A DNA stretch of 6,235 bases from an uncultured Rickettsiales bacterium (GTDB taxonomy: Bacteria; Pseudomonadota; Alphaproteobacteria; Rickettsiales; UBA1997), in assembly GCA_934725005.1 (NCBI GenBank), contig CAKVBE010000057.1:1-6235 (forward strand). The letters run 5' to 3'. The translations under genes were made by a program, and so were the position numbers. Below the pieces are notes generated by a model that searched no databases, was not told the DNA's origin, and saw only the letters and a program-made list of their open reading frames with translations. Positions within the stretch are counted from its first letter, which is position 1. Every line of letters begins with the position of its first letter. This document shows positions 1-5,956 of the stretch, one piece after another.

Positions 1-66
1 GTAGCTCAATGGTGGAGCAACCGGCTGTTAACCGGTAGGTTGTTGGTTCGAGCCCAACCTGGGGAG
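1..66 (+). tRNA. tRNA-Asn (anticodon GUU), 5' end outside the window
   Basis: Decodes AAC/AAU as asparagine. The cloverleaf can be read directly: D-stem GCTC (4-7) with GAGC (15-18); anticodon stem 20-24 with 32-36; seven-base loop CTGTTAA with anticodon GTT at 27-29; T-stem GTTGG (42-46) with CCAAC (54-58) around loop TTCGAGC. The 3' acceptor strand is 59-65 with discriminator G66. Base 1 pairs with C59, so only the first six acceptor bases are missing. No CCA is encoded after G66; the sequence goes straight into a T-rich stretch. The 3' end doubles as the attachment site of the neighbouring island, and integration has left the tRNA intact. Confidence 0.96.
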
Positions 67-368
67 TATTTTCTATTATTAGGGCAAGAATTAGTTTCAA
101 GCCCTTTTTTAATGCCTGTTTTAAAAGTTAGATTGTTGGCAAATTTTTGGGTTAAAACATACTGATTTTCTGCTATCGTTTGGAAAATCGGTTTAAGTTT
201 TACGTTAAAATTCTTATCTTTGTATGTGATTTCTTCTGATATTATTTCTAAAATTTTTCTTTTTTGTTTAATATTTCCTTTTGAAAAATATTCATACGCA
301 TTATCCGTAAACACAAGTAAAATGTCGGCTTTCTCATAAAACTCTTTATCAAGTTTATCTTCTTGCAT
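6..368 (-). pseudogene. Serine recombinase, C-terminal stub (5'-truncated), reading into the tRNA-Asn gene
   Basis: The 120 codons resemble the extreme C-terminus of large serine recombinases. The stretch around residues 31-67 (KQKRKILEIISEEITYKDK, then KPIFQTIAEN) has the family's pattern of a KR-hydrophobic helix, a short beta segment and a 'PF/PIF..I.E' end. The N-terminal catalytic serine domain and the zinc ribbon/coiled coil are absent, and an in-frame TGA lies at 390-392, just upstream. An AGAGGA a few bases before the ATG at 366-368 could permit translation but was probably coding sequence for Gln-Lys-Glu-Phe in the intact gene. From about residue 101 the protein is antisense tRNA-Asn (WARTNNLPVNSR), with the stop in the D-stem. 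The intact enzyme probably drove integration at this tRNA. The family call is from pattern memory only. Confidence 0.72.
55..72 (+). repeat. attL-like core in the 3' end of tRNA-Asn
   Basis: CAACCTGGGGAGTATTTT is identical over 18 bases to 6132-6149. It covers the last 12 bases of the tRNA (3' half of the T-stem, acceptor strand, discriminator) plus six downstream bases, which is where tRNA-targeting integrases commonly cross over. In the tRNA it follows AGGTTG (37-42), so AGGTTG and CAACCT form inverted arms 12 bases apart. Confidence 0.75.
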
Positions 369-435
369 GAATTCCTCTTTTTGCCAACATCATAGCATAC
401 TTATATGTCAGATTTAGACGTAACAAAATTCTTTA

Positions 436-480
436 ACTAGACTGTAAGTCAATACTAGACTGAGAGTATTGTACACAATA
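436..480 (+). promoter_or_regulatory. Repeat-rich operator/promoter region of the Xre-type regulator
   Basis: Three overlapping repeats occupy the 45 bases before the regulator. ACTAGACTG is directly repeated at 436-444 and 454-462 (period 18, with AGT two bases after each copy). CAATAC (450-455) and GTATTG (466-471) are inverted around 10 bases. TATTGT (467-472) and ACAATA (475-480) are inverted around AC. Such symmetry beside an Xre gene suggests an autoregulatory operator. TATTGT or TAGACT could be a -10 box, but no convincing -35 goes with either. There is no Shine-Dalgarno before ATG 486, so the leader may be very short or absent. Confidence 0.5.
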
Positions 481-485
481 TTAGT

Positions 486-701
486 ATGATAGAGAATGAT
501 TGTCGCAAATTTGCAAAAAATGTTACAAAATATCGCGAACTCAAAGGCTACAATAAAAGCAGACCTTGTGAGTTAGTGGACTGCGACCTTTCTTATATTG
601 GCAAAATTGAACGTAGCGAAAAATTTCCAAACCTCAAAATGATACTCAAACTTGCCGAAACTCTTGAGATTCCTGCAAAAGATTTATTTGATTTTGAGTA
701 G
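486..701 (+). CDS. Xre/Cro-family helix-turn-helix transcriptional regulator (71 aa)
   Basis: This is a small single-domain DNA-binding protein of the Xre/Cro (HTH_3) type. The family signature is clear in the second half: LSYIGKIERSEKFPNLKMILKLAETLEI (about residues 35-62, split here as LSYIGKIERSEK and FPNLKMILKLAETLEI), followed by a terminal AKDLFDF. Its length is typical of solo Xre regulators and of R-M controller (C) proteins. Helix 2 is odd: where relatives have a Gln-x-x-Leu-Ala pattern it reads NKSRPCEL, with proline and cysteine at normally helical core positions. It is convergent with the methyltransferase, only five bases separating the stop codons, and lies far from the nuclease promoter, so a C-protein role is possible but unproven. 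GC is about 40% in a sampled block, well above the R-M genes. No Shine-Dalgarno is visible; ATG 486 is kept because it gives the normal N-terminus. Confidence 0.85.
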   Translation: MIENDCRKFAKNVTKYRELKGYNKSRPCELVDCDLSYIGKIERSEKFPNLKMILKLAETLEIPAKDLFDFE

Positions 702-706
702 TCATG

Positions 707-2209
707 TTATGCTTTTGCGTACATGTCAAGAATTTTTTGATTTAGTTGTTCATGTATTAAATCAATAGCACTTTTACTATTTTTTTGAAATAATATCTTG
801 GTAACCATTGCGTTAATTTCATTTAAATCATGTTCGTTTGGCAATACCAAAGGAATTTGCTTTATATAATTTGCTGAATTATTTGCAGTAGGATTAATAA
901 TATGTATCATCTTGTTGAAATATTCCGAATTAAATAATGCGAGAAAATAATTCATCAAGCTACTGTTATGCGGGAAAATTCCAACAATTGATTGGTCAAA
1001 AATACAATTATGCATTATTGTTGCTTTTATATTGCTTGATTTTACCATTGGTATTGCAATTCCGTCTCTAAAATAAAATTTAGAATTTTGAAAACGAGCT
1101 TTGGGATTAGATAGATACTCTTTTATTGCTTTTTTATTCCATAAAAGATACCAATCGTTATCTTTTCTTATATATTTTGTAGTTGAGGCTGATTTTATAT
1201 ATGGAATATAAATGTCTTTATCTGAATCGATTCCTTCAAGGGAATTGGAATTCCCAATTTCATCGTGATTAATTATATTATAGCCTTTTGCCCCCCTAAC
1301 ATTTTGACTTGCAACCTTGACATATTTTTTATTATTTCCACTATAAAAGCCTGTTACGACATCTGCGAAATCACCAATACATTTTTTGGACTTATTTAAC
1401 AGGCTAATTATATTATTATCAGCTAGAATAAATCTGCAATCTTTGTTATTTAAGATTTCATCTTGTTTTAAATTGTATTTTGTAATGTGTGGTAATATAT
1501 TATTATTTTTTATTTCATTTAAATCTGATACTGTTTTTAAGTCTTTTAATATTGTTACGATGTTATTTTTTGAGATTTCAGGTTTCTCTTTTTGCAATGT
1601 AATAATACATAAATTTGAATAACCAAAACTTATACCAGGGAAGAACTTTGATGGGAAAATAATTATTTGAGAAATTTTTGAATTTATTAGTAATGTTTTT
1701 CTTAATTTTGTATGTAAATTCAAATATAAAAAAGTATCTGGAACAATAAATGATAATTTACCGTTCAATTTCAACAATGATAAACATCTTAATAAAAACA
1801 ATGAATATGTTTCTTTTACATAATGCCCCTCATACTTTTTTTTCAAAGTAGCTCTTTTTTCATACTCTTGCCAAGCACCATATGGCGGATTTCCAATTAT
1901 AGCATCATACATACCACCACAAAAGGCTATTTTATCTAATTTATCGTCGAGTAAAGTATCTGTACATATAATGTTTATATTTTTGTCGTTGCTGTATTTT
2001 TCTTTTAATAATGAGATTACATCTTTATTAATATCAATAGCATCAACAAATAAATTTTGATTTTGAGACAATAATGAATCAATAAACACACCTTCTCCTG
2101 CAGAAGGTTCTAAAATTCTAAAGCCATCATTAACTTGCAAATTATTTACCATCAATGATGTTATTTCTTCTGAGTTTGTATAAAAAGAACAAAAATTATC
2201 TTTACCCAT
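707..2209 (-). CDS. Type II N6-adenine DNA methyltransferase, gamma class (Eco57I/TaqI-like), 500 aa
   Basis: Transfers a methyl group from S-adenosylmethionine to N6 of adenine in a specific DNA site, protecting it from the partner nuclease. The motifs run in gamma-class order. Motif X-like FYTN is at residues 9-12, motif I EPSAGEG at 34-40 (SAM binding), an acidic motif II residue at D59, motif III D84 and catalytic motif IV NPPYG at 107-111. The motif V/VI region is at 135-161, with LSFIVPDTFL. The second half (about 270-480), with VVTGFYSGNNKKY and a late NSANYIKQIPLVLP, looks like a TaqI_C/Eco57I-type target recognition domain. No nuclease motif is fused, so this is a separate-subunit enzyme and not a Type IIG. 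It lies 42 nt downstream of the nuclease and is probably co-transcribed with it. The recognition sequence cannot be read from the protein. The leader holds a hairpin around the likely ribosome binding site. Confidence 0.93.
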   Translation of the reverse strand: MGKDNFCSFYTNSEEITSLMVNNLQVNDGFRILEPSAGEGVFIDSLLSQNQNLFVDAIDINKDVISLLKEKYSNDKNINIICTDTLLDDKLDKIAFCGGMYDAIIGNPPYGAWQEYEKRATLKKKYEGHYVKETYSLFLLRCLSLLKLNGKLSFIVPDTFLYLNLHTKLRKTLLINSKISQIIIFPSKFFPGISFGYSNLCIITLQKEKPEISKNNIVTILKDLKTVSDLNEIKNNNILPHITKYNLKQDEILNNKDCRFILADNNIISLLNKSKKCIGDFADVVTGFYSGNNKKYVKVASQNVRGAKGYNIINHDEIGNSNSLEGIDSDKDIYIPYIKSASTTKYIRKDNDWYLLWNKKAIKEYLSNPKARFQNSKFYFRDGIAIPMVKSSNIKATIMHNCIFDQSIVGIFPHNSSLMNYFLALFNSEYFNKMIHIINPTANNSANYIKQIPLVLPNEHDLNEINAMVTKILFQKNSKSAIDLIHEQLNQKILDMYAKA

Positions 2210-2212
2210 TTA

Positions 2213-2232
2213 ACTTAAGTATCCTCTTAAGT
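2213..2232 (-). promoter_or_regulatory. Hairpin with the Shine-Dalgarno in its loop, before the methyltransferase start
   Basis: On the minus strand the leader contains ACTTAAG, AGGATA, CTTAAGT: a perfect 7-bp stem with a six-base loop, ending three bases before the ATG. The best Shine-Dalgarno (GAGGA) overlaps the stem top and loop and is about 12 bases from the ATG in linear distance, longer than usual. Folding would bring it closer, or would hide part of it, so the hairpin may tune methyltransferase translation. It could instead be a protein-binding palindrome pair, since CTTAAG is itself palindromic. Confidence 0.4.
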
Positions 2233-2251
2233 ATATTCTATATCAAAATAA

Positions 2252-3139
2252 TTACCAAGTCAAATATTTAAGAAGGTCATTGTTTTGTAGGTGCTTTTTA
2301 AAATCTCTTTCAATATCATTCTGCCAATCAATATTTTTATTTATCCAATCTTTTAGGTTAAAACCAGTAAACTCATATATTTTGGCATAAGCATCATCAC
2401 AACAGTATACACTCCATAAATTTGATTTTTTTAATGTTTGCAGATAGTGATTATTTTCACATTCTTTTTGTCTAACAAAAATAACATTATTTTCTTTTGT
2501 TTTTAAAAACTTATATATACTTGCAACTAACAGCAGTCGATTTGTATTTCCTTTTTCATTGGAACTAAAACCACTTTTAAAATCACAATTATAATTCTCT
2601 CCATTTTGACAAAAATGTAAGTCTAAATCTAATTTAACACAACCGCTATCTACAAATTGCCATGGTATATTGATATATTGTAATAATTTTTCTTTTTGAA
2701 GATTATCTATGCTTAATTTTTTTATATATTCCTCGGCATCGTTTATTATTTGATTTTGAATATCTATAAAACTTTGTGGTTCTATTAGCTTTAAATCAAA
2801 TATTGGATATTGAAAAGGAATTTTGCAAAATGGTTCCCACAATTCACCTATTCTTCTTGCAAAGGCCATATATTCATATTCCCAAAATTTGTTTCTATAT
2901 TCGAGCATTACAATGTATGAAACATAAGTTATCATTAATATAGATTCTAATAACTCATATTTATTTTGTTTATTGTAATTGTTTACTATATCACTTATAG
3001 CATTTGTACGGAGGTCTTTTATATAATTATTTATTTTCGCTGTTTGTTTTTTATAGTCTGAAATTTTTAAAATAGTAGTTTGGGAATATTCGTAAGCTTT
3101 TTTTCTAAATAATCTAAGCAATTCTTCTTTTTTGAACAT
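2252..3139 (-). CDS. Predicted Type II restriction endonuclease, PD-(D/E)XK fold, 295 aa
   Basis: Probably the DNA-cleaving partner of the adjacent methyltransferase. I do not recognise a named family. In the numbering from this start, KLDLDLHF (about 169-176) supplies candidate acidic residues D171 and D173. About 13 residues on, NCDFKSGF gives D186-x-K188, matching the PD-X(10-30)-(D/E)-X-K active-site layout, followed by SSNEKGNTNRLLLV. Further upstream, RRIGELWEPF (about 95-104) provides a possible additional metal ligand, E99. The start is ATG 3137-3139, because AAGGAGG sits five bases before it and a TATAAT box lies inside the alternative 23-residue extension to 3208, which has no ribosome binding site. 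It is first in the operon, ahead of the methyltransferase. The assignment rests on context plus motif and no nuclease homologue is recalled. Confidence 0.68.
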   Translation of the reverse strand: MFKKEELLRLFRKKAYEYSQTTILKISDYKKQTAKINNYIKDLRTNAISDIVNNYNKQNKYELLESILMITYVSYIVMLEYRNKFWEYEYMAFARRIGELWEPFCKIPFQYPIFDLKLIEPQSFIDIQNQIINDAEEYIKKLSIDNLQKEKLLQYINIPWQFVDSGCVKLDLDLHFCQNGENYNCDFKSGFSSNEKGNTNRLLLVASIYKFLKTKENNVIFVRQKECENNHYLQTLKKSNLWSVYCCDDAYAKIYEFTGFNLKDWINKNIDWQNDIERDFKKHLQNNDLLKYLTW

Positions 3140-3144
3140 GGCTG

Positions 3145-3166
3145 CCTCCTTTGTACTTTCATTATA
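3145..3166 (-). promoter_or_regulatory. Promoter -10 box and Shine-Dalgarno of the R-M operon
   Basis: On the minus strand a perfect TATAAT occupies 3166-3161, and AAGGAGG occupies 3151-3145, five bases before ATG 3139. With standard spacing, transcription would start near 3154, giving a leader of about 15 bases. At 17- or 18-base spacing the -35 position reads AGTATC or GAGTAT, a poor match to TTGACA, so the promoter may need an activator. These signals decide the start codon. Confidence 0.6.
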
Positions 3167-3179
3167 GTTTAAATATAAT

Positions 3180-3210
3180 GAATGATACTCAATATAATTT
3201 TGTATCATTC
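3180..3210. promoter_or_regulatory. 9-bp perfect inverted repeat over the -35 region of the R-M operon
   Basis: GAATGATAC (3180-3188) and GTATCATTC (3202-3210) are exact inverted repeats 13 bases apart. The centres of the two arms are 22 bp apart, about two helical turns, as expected for a dimeric regulator. The centre of symmetry (3195) falls near -41 from the inferred start site, the usual position of an activator that contacts polymerase beside a weak -35. The site could serve the Xre-type regulator or another protein. The element's own Xre operator has a similar ATAC/GTAT core, but spaced 10 bases apart. Confidence 0.55.
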
Positions 3211-3300
3211 TGTAAATTTACTCTGATTATTTGCCTGTTTACCTTTTGAATACTTTTTGAAAATAGTTGAAAAATAAGGTGTACTTTGAATATTACATAA

Positions 3301-3329
3301 TTTATAATTTTAATATATTTATGTATTAT
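3301..3329 (+). promoter_or_regulatory. Candidate promoter of the tyrosine recombinase remnant
   Basis: TTTATA (3301-3306) and TATTAT (3324-3329) are separated by 17 bases, about 30 bases before the GGAGG ribosome binding site (3348-3352) of the recombinase. The surroundings are so AT-rich that chance matches are likely. The 3211-3300 stretch between this site and the R-M operator shows nothing else I can support. Confidence 0.35.
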
Positions 3330-3361
3330 ACACTATAACTGAATTTTGGAGGTATTTGCTT

Positions 3362-3667
3362 ATGGAATTTGTACAGCCTATTCGAGATTTGAAGAAAATC
3401 GAAACTATCAAGAAACTGTTACGACAACAGAATTTGCGTGATTACTGTCTTTTTGTAGTCGGCATAAATTCAGGGCTACGCATTAGCGATCTGTTAAAAT
3501 TGCGTATATCAGATGTTTTTGAGAAGGGCAAGCCAAAAGACCGCATACTGATACGAGAGAAAAAGACAAACAAGTTCAAAGATTTTCCGCTATCAAATAA
3601 CGCAAAATCCGCACTCAAAGAATATCTAAAAACAAGAGATTACAAAGACAATCAAGGAATTGTATAA
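3362..3667 (+). pseudogene. Tyrosine recombinase/integrase, truncated after the first half of the catalytic domain
   Basis: Tyrosine recombinases cut and rejoin DNA through a tyrosine nucleophile. This 101-codon fragment keeps the front of the catalytic domain: NLRDYCLFVVGINSGLRISD carries the first catalytic arginine in the GLRISDLL signature, and DRILIREKKTNKFKDFPLS contains the beta-strand turn with the conserved lysine region. It then stops after KTRDYKDN, where relatives continue to the H-x-x-R box, the second His and the tyrosine, so it cannot be catalytic. ATG 3362 is preferred because GGAGG lies nine bases upstream; a TTG at 3356 would be only three bases from it. There is no N-terminal SAM-like domain, which fits the short integrase type of about 180-200 residues common in low-GC bacteria. 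GC is about 42% in a sampled block, unlike the flanking cargo. Confidence 0.82.
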
Positions 3668-3989
3668 ACTTGTTGAAGATGTGTACAATTCAAGTGAGTA
3701 GTGGCTGAAATAGCAGAAATCGGCAATATCACTCCGCTTGTACGAATGATACATCAGAAAGTATTCTGTTGATTGACATTGAGAACCATTTTATCTTTTT
3801 GTAATTTTGTAATAGTAAAAACTCTACAAAAATAACAAATAATAAACAAATCCCAGAATGACTTCTGGTAAATCTTTGTAGTACAATTAAAAAATTTATC
3901 AATGAAATAACTTAGCAGATATACAAATATTATTAAAAAAAATAAATTCATGTTATGATGATAAAAATTTAAAAGTTAGGAATTGATAT
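3668..3989 (+). other. Non-coding gap: recombinase-side debris, then AT-rich leader of the orphan gene
   Basis: The first 100 bases or so are less AT-rich, like the recombinase, and look like decayed coding sequence. The frame +1 to the recombinase is open across its end (3' codons read TIKELYKLVEDVYNSSE, then TAG at about 3698), and a second short open stretch reads VAEIAEIGNITPLVRMIHQK before a stop near 3770. I cannot identify either. From about 3770 the sequence becomes very AT-rich. A 6-bp hairpin, CCAGAA-TGAC-TTCTGG, sits at 3853-3868 without a clear T-run on either strand. The minus-strand open frame here (3754-3951) begins with a hydrophobic run but lacks a ribosome binding site and is not called. 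The end holds the orphan gene's promoter. Confidence 0.5.
3951..3981 (+). promoter_or_regulatory. Extended -10 promoter and ribosome binding site of the 643-aa gene
   Basis: TGTTATGAT (3951-3959) matches the extended -10 pattern TG-n-TATGAT, which can work with a weak -35 (TATTAA at 3931-3936, 17 bases upstream). The predicted start near 3966 leaves a leader of about 24 bases. It contains TAGGA (3977-3981), eight bases before ATG 3990. The gene therefore appears to have its own promoter, independent of the recombinase remnant. Confidence 0.5.
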
Positions 3990-5921
3990 ATGGTTGCAAA
4001 GTTCGTTGGGAACATTAGACGTGATGATTTCAGATTAAGAACAAATTACCCCTATTTAAAAACGCGAATATTTTATACAGGAGAATTTAATTATTTTATA
4101 TTTATAGAAAATTTAAATGATTTTCCTTTTTTAAATTTTGATAACTTAAAACATGAATTTGATAATGCTATTAAAATGATGGGCAATCCTGTTTCATTAA
4201 TAAATGAAATTCCTAAAAATTACATTGAAGAATATGCCCCAATCCAAGATGATAAAATTTCAGAAAATTTTGAGGGAGCCTTTTTTACATCTCCTATGCT
4301 GATAAATTTTCTAAAAGCGAAGTATAACTCATACAAAATTGTTGATGTAAGTACTGATTTTACAAATAAAAATTTTGTAGTTGGCCTTGATTATGTCAAA
4401 GAACAAGAAAAAAATAACTTACAACATGAGTTAGATAAATTGGGATTGCCTTTTACTTTTATTATAGAAAGAAAAGATTATAAAGAATTTTCTTCTGAAA
4501 AAGATATTGATTTTGGTAATCCGATTCTAAATGCAATAGCAAAACAAGATAACATTATGCAAATACCTGCATATAGTATGCAACCTATAAAATTGGATTT
4601 TATTAAAAGAGATGAATCACTCTGGTTTGATAATATAGATAAAATATATTCAGGTGAATTTACAAAAGATAATCTAAATTTCTTGGATAAAGATAAAACA
4701 TCTTGTTTTTTAGATTATACTGCAGCCTCTAATATAGACATAAGAAATGTTTTATTGATGTATGATACTATTTATATAACTTTACCTATTAAAGATAAAA
4801 ATGAATTATTATTCAATAAATCCTTTACAAAAGAAAACCTTTTTTATCTTATTGAAAAAAAACGATTAAAAATTATAAATATTCAACCAGAAGAAAGGTT
4901 AAACACAGATATTTTAAAAGAAGCTTATCAAATAAAAGCAAATAGTGTAGTAAACAGACGAGCTTTATCATTATTATCTGTTGCAGATTTATATGAAATT
5001 AATAAGAATTCTGTATTTAACGATATAGAGGTTCAAAACTCGCTGTATGAAATTGCTCAAAAGCTATCAAAAAAACACAACTTTGAAATAAAAGAAGTTA
5101 TGGATTTTATTAACTGGCCTAAACAAGCGTTAAGAGAAAGCTTTGAGCGATTTAATACTAATGGTACTTGGGCATACGGTTATATTGGTGTTAACAAAAT
5201 ATTGGAAAGTTCATTTAATAAAATTTTAAAAAGGGATTTATCACTTGAATTTACAATGACGGCACAAAATATTCATTTAGCAAATGCATTAGGGGCAACT
5301 TTATTTCCATCCTTTATATATGATAAGAATGGGAATCCTCAATCATTTGAAGGTCCTTATGCAAATGTAGTAGGGAATTTACTAAATTTTTATAAATATG
5401 CTAATAAGCAAACATTGAATAGTTTTAATGATATTGAAGATTTTAAATTAAATAAAGAGCCTTTAATATATCCGATAGAGATTTTTGGTGTTGATACTTT
5501 GATACCCATAGAAGAATTTGAACAATATACATCATCTTCCGCTATAAGAAATGGATTAAATGTTTTATTTAACAGGCTTGCAAATATTCCTATTGAAAAA
5601 AGACAAAAAGAAATTGAAACGTATAATAACAAAATAATAGAATATCAAAGCATAAATAAGAGAAAACTATTATTATCGGAGGGTATTAATGATATCATAG
5701 GAGGAGTAATTCCATCTATGTTAAGTGGTAATATTATTCCTCTTATAATATTTGGGATATTTAATTCAAATGTTTTTAAAGGAATTATATCAAGAAGCGA
5801 TTTCTTCAAAGAAGTTGAGCATTCTGTCAATGATTTAAATAATTATATAGATGCAAAGCAAGGTAAACTTTCTGATATTGATATTTTATCTCAAATAAGT
5901 CGTGTCGCAAAATTAAGATAG
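3990..5921 (+). CDS. Uncharacterised 643-aa cargo protein with a late hydrophobic segment; candidate defence gene
   Basis: I do not recognise this protein. It is long, uninterrupted and has a ribosome binding site and a promoter, so it looks functional. No P-loop, nuclease, methyltransferase, helicase or TIR motif is visible, and there is no signal peptide. An N-terminal mixed alpha/beta part (about 1-85) is followed by a second one (about 95-165, with FTFIIERKDY). A central module (about 238-340) reads FLDYTAASNIDIRNVLLMYD, then YITLP, FYLIEKKRLKIINIQPEER and VVNRRALSLLSVADLYEINK. A helical region follows. A charged, coiled-coil-prone stretch (about 527-560) leads into a hydrophobic run at 568-600 (GGVIPSMLSGNIIPLIIFGI), long enough for one or two membrane passes, then an acidic helical tail. 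Position in a tRNA island beside an R-M pair suggests defence or another accessory role. Sampled GC is only about 17%, the lowest counted here. Confidence 0.85.
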   Translation: MVAKFVGNIRRDDFRLRTNYPYLKTRIFYTGEFNYFIFIENLNDFPFLNFDNLKHEFDNAIKMMGNPVSLINEIPKNYIEEYAPIQDDKISENFEGAFFTSPMLINFLKAKYNSYKIVDVSTDFTNKNFVVGLDYVKEQEKNNLQHELDKLGLPFTFIIERKDYKEFSSEKDIDFGNPILNAIAKQDNIMQIPAYSMQPIKLDFIKRDESLWFDNIDKIYSGEFTKDNLNFLDKDKTSCFLDYTAASNIDIRNVLLMYDTIYITLPIKDKNELLFNKSFTKENLFYLIEKKRLKIINIQPEERLNTDILKEAYQIKANSVVNRRALSLLSVADLYEINKNSVFNDIEVQNSLYEIAQKLSKKHNFEIKEVMDFINWPKQALRESFERFNTNGTWAYGYIGVNKILESSFNKILKRDLSLEFTMTAQNIHLANALGATLFPSFIYDKNGNPQSFEGPYANVVGNLLNFYKYANKQTLNSFNDIEDFKLNKEPLIYPIEIFGVDTLIPIEEFEQYTSSSAIRNGLNVLFNRLANIPIEKRQKEIETYNNKIIEYQSINKRKLLLSEGINDIIGGVIPSMLSGNIIPLIIFGIFNSNVFKGIISRSDFFKEVEHSVNDLNNYIDAKQGKLSDIDILSQISRVAKLR

Positions 5922-5956
5922 TATATCATTGTTTGAACAAATATTTTAATATTAAA

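Noticed and set aside
238..340. PIN-like nuclease in the 643-aa protein (residues about 238-340, with D242 and D259)
   Set aside because: Isolated aspartates without the ordered acidic tetrad; too weak to call.
1386..1622. Plus-strand 78-codon open frame
   Set aside because: It lies wholly inside the methyltransferase coding region on the other strand, has no ribosome binding site, and reads as a shadow.
707..2209. Type IIG fused restriction-methylation enzyme
   Set aside because: At 500 residues, with the motif X and I region at the very N-terminus, there is no space for or sign of a nuclease domain, and a separate candidate nuclease is adjacent.
3853..3868. CCAGAA-TGAC-TTCTGG hairpin as an intrinsic terminator
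   Set aside because: Neither strand has an adjacent T-run, so it was mentioned only within the gap description.
3754..3951. Minus-strand 65-codon open frame beginning with a hydrophobic run, possible small membrane toxin
   Set aside because: No ribosome binding site before its ATG, very AT-rich sequence that easily gives Phe/Leu/Ile-rich frames, and it overlaps the promoter region of the opposite gene.
5390..5830. Two minus-strand open frames (5390-5632 and 5645-5830)
   Set aside because: Both lie within the 643-aa gene and have shadow-like composition with no initiation signals.
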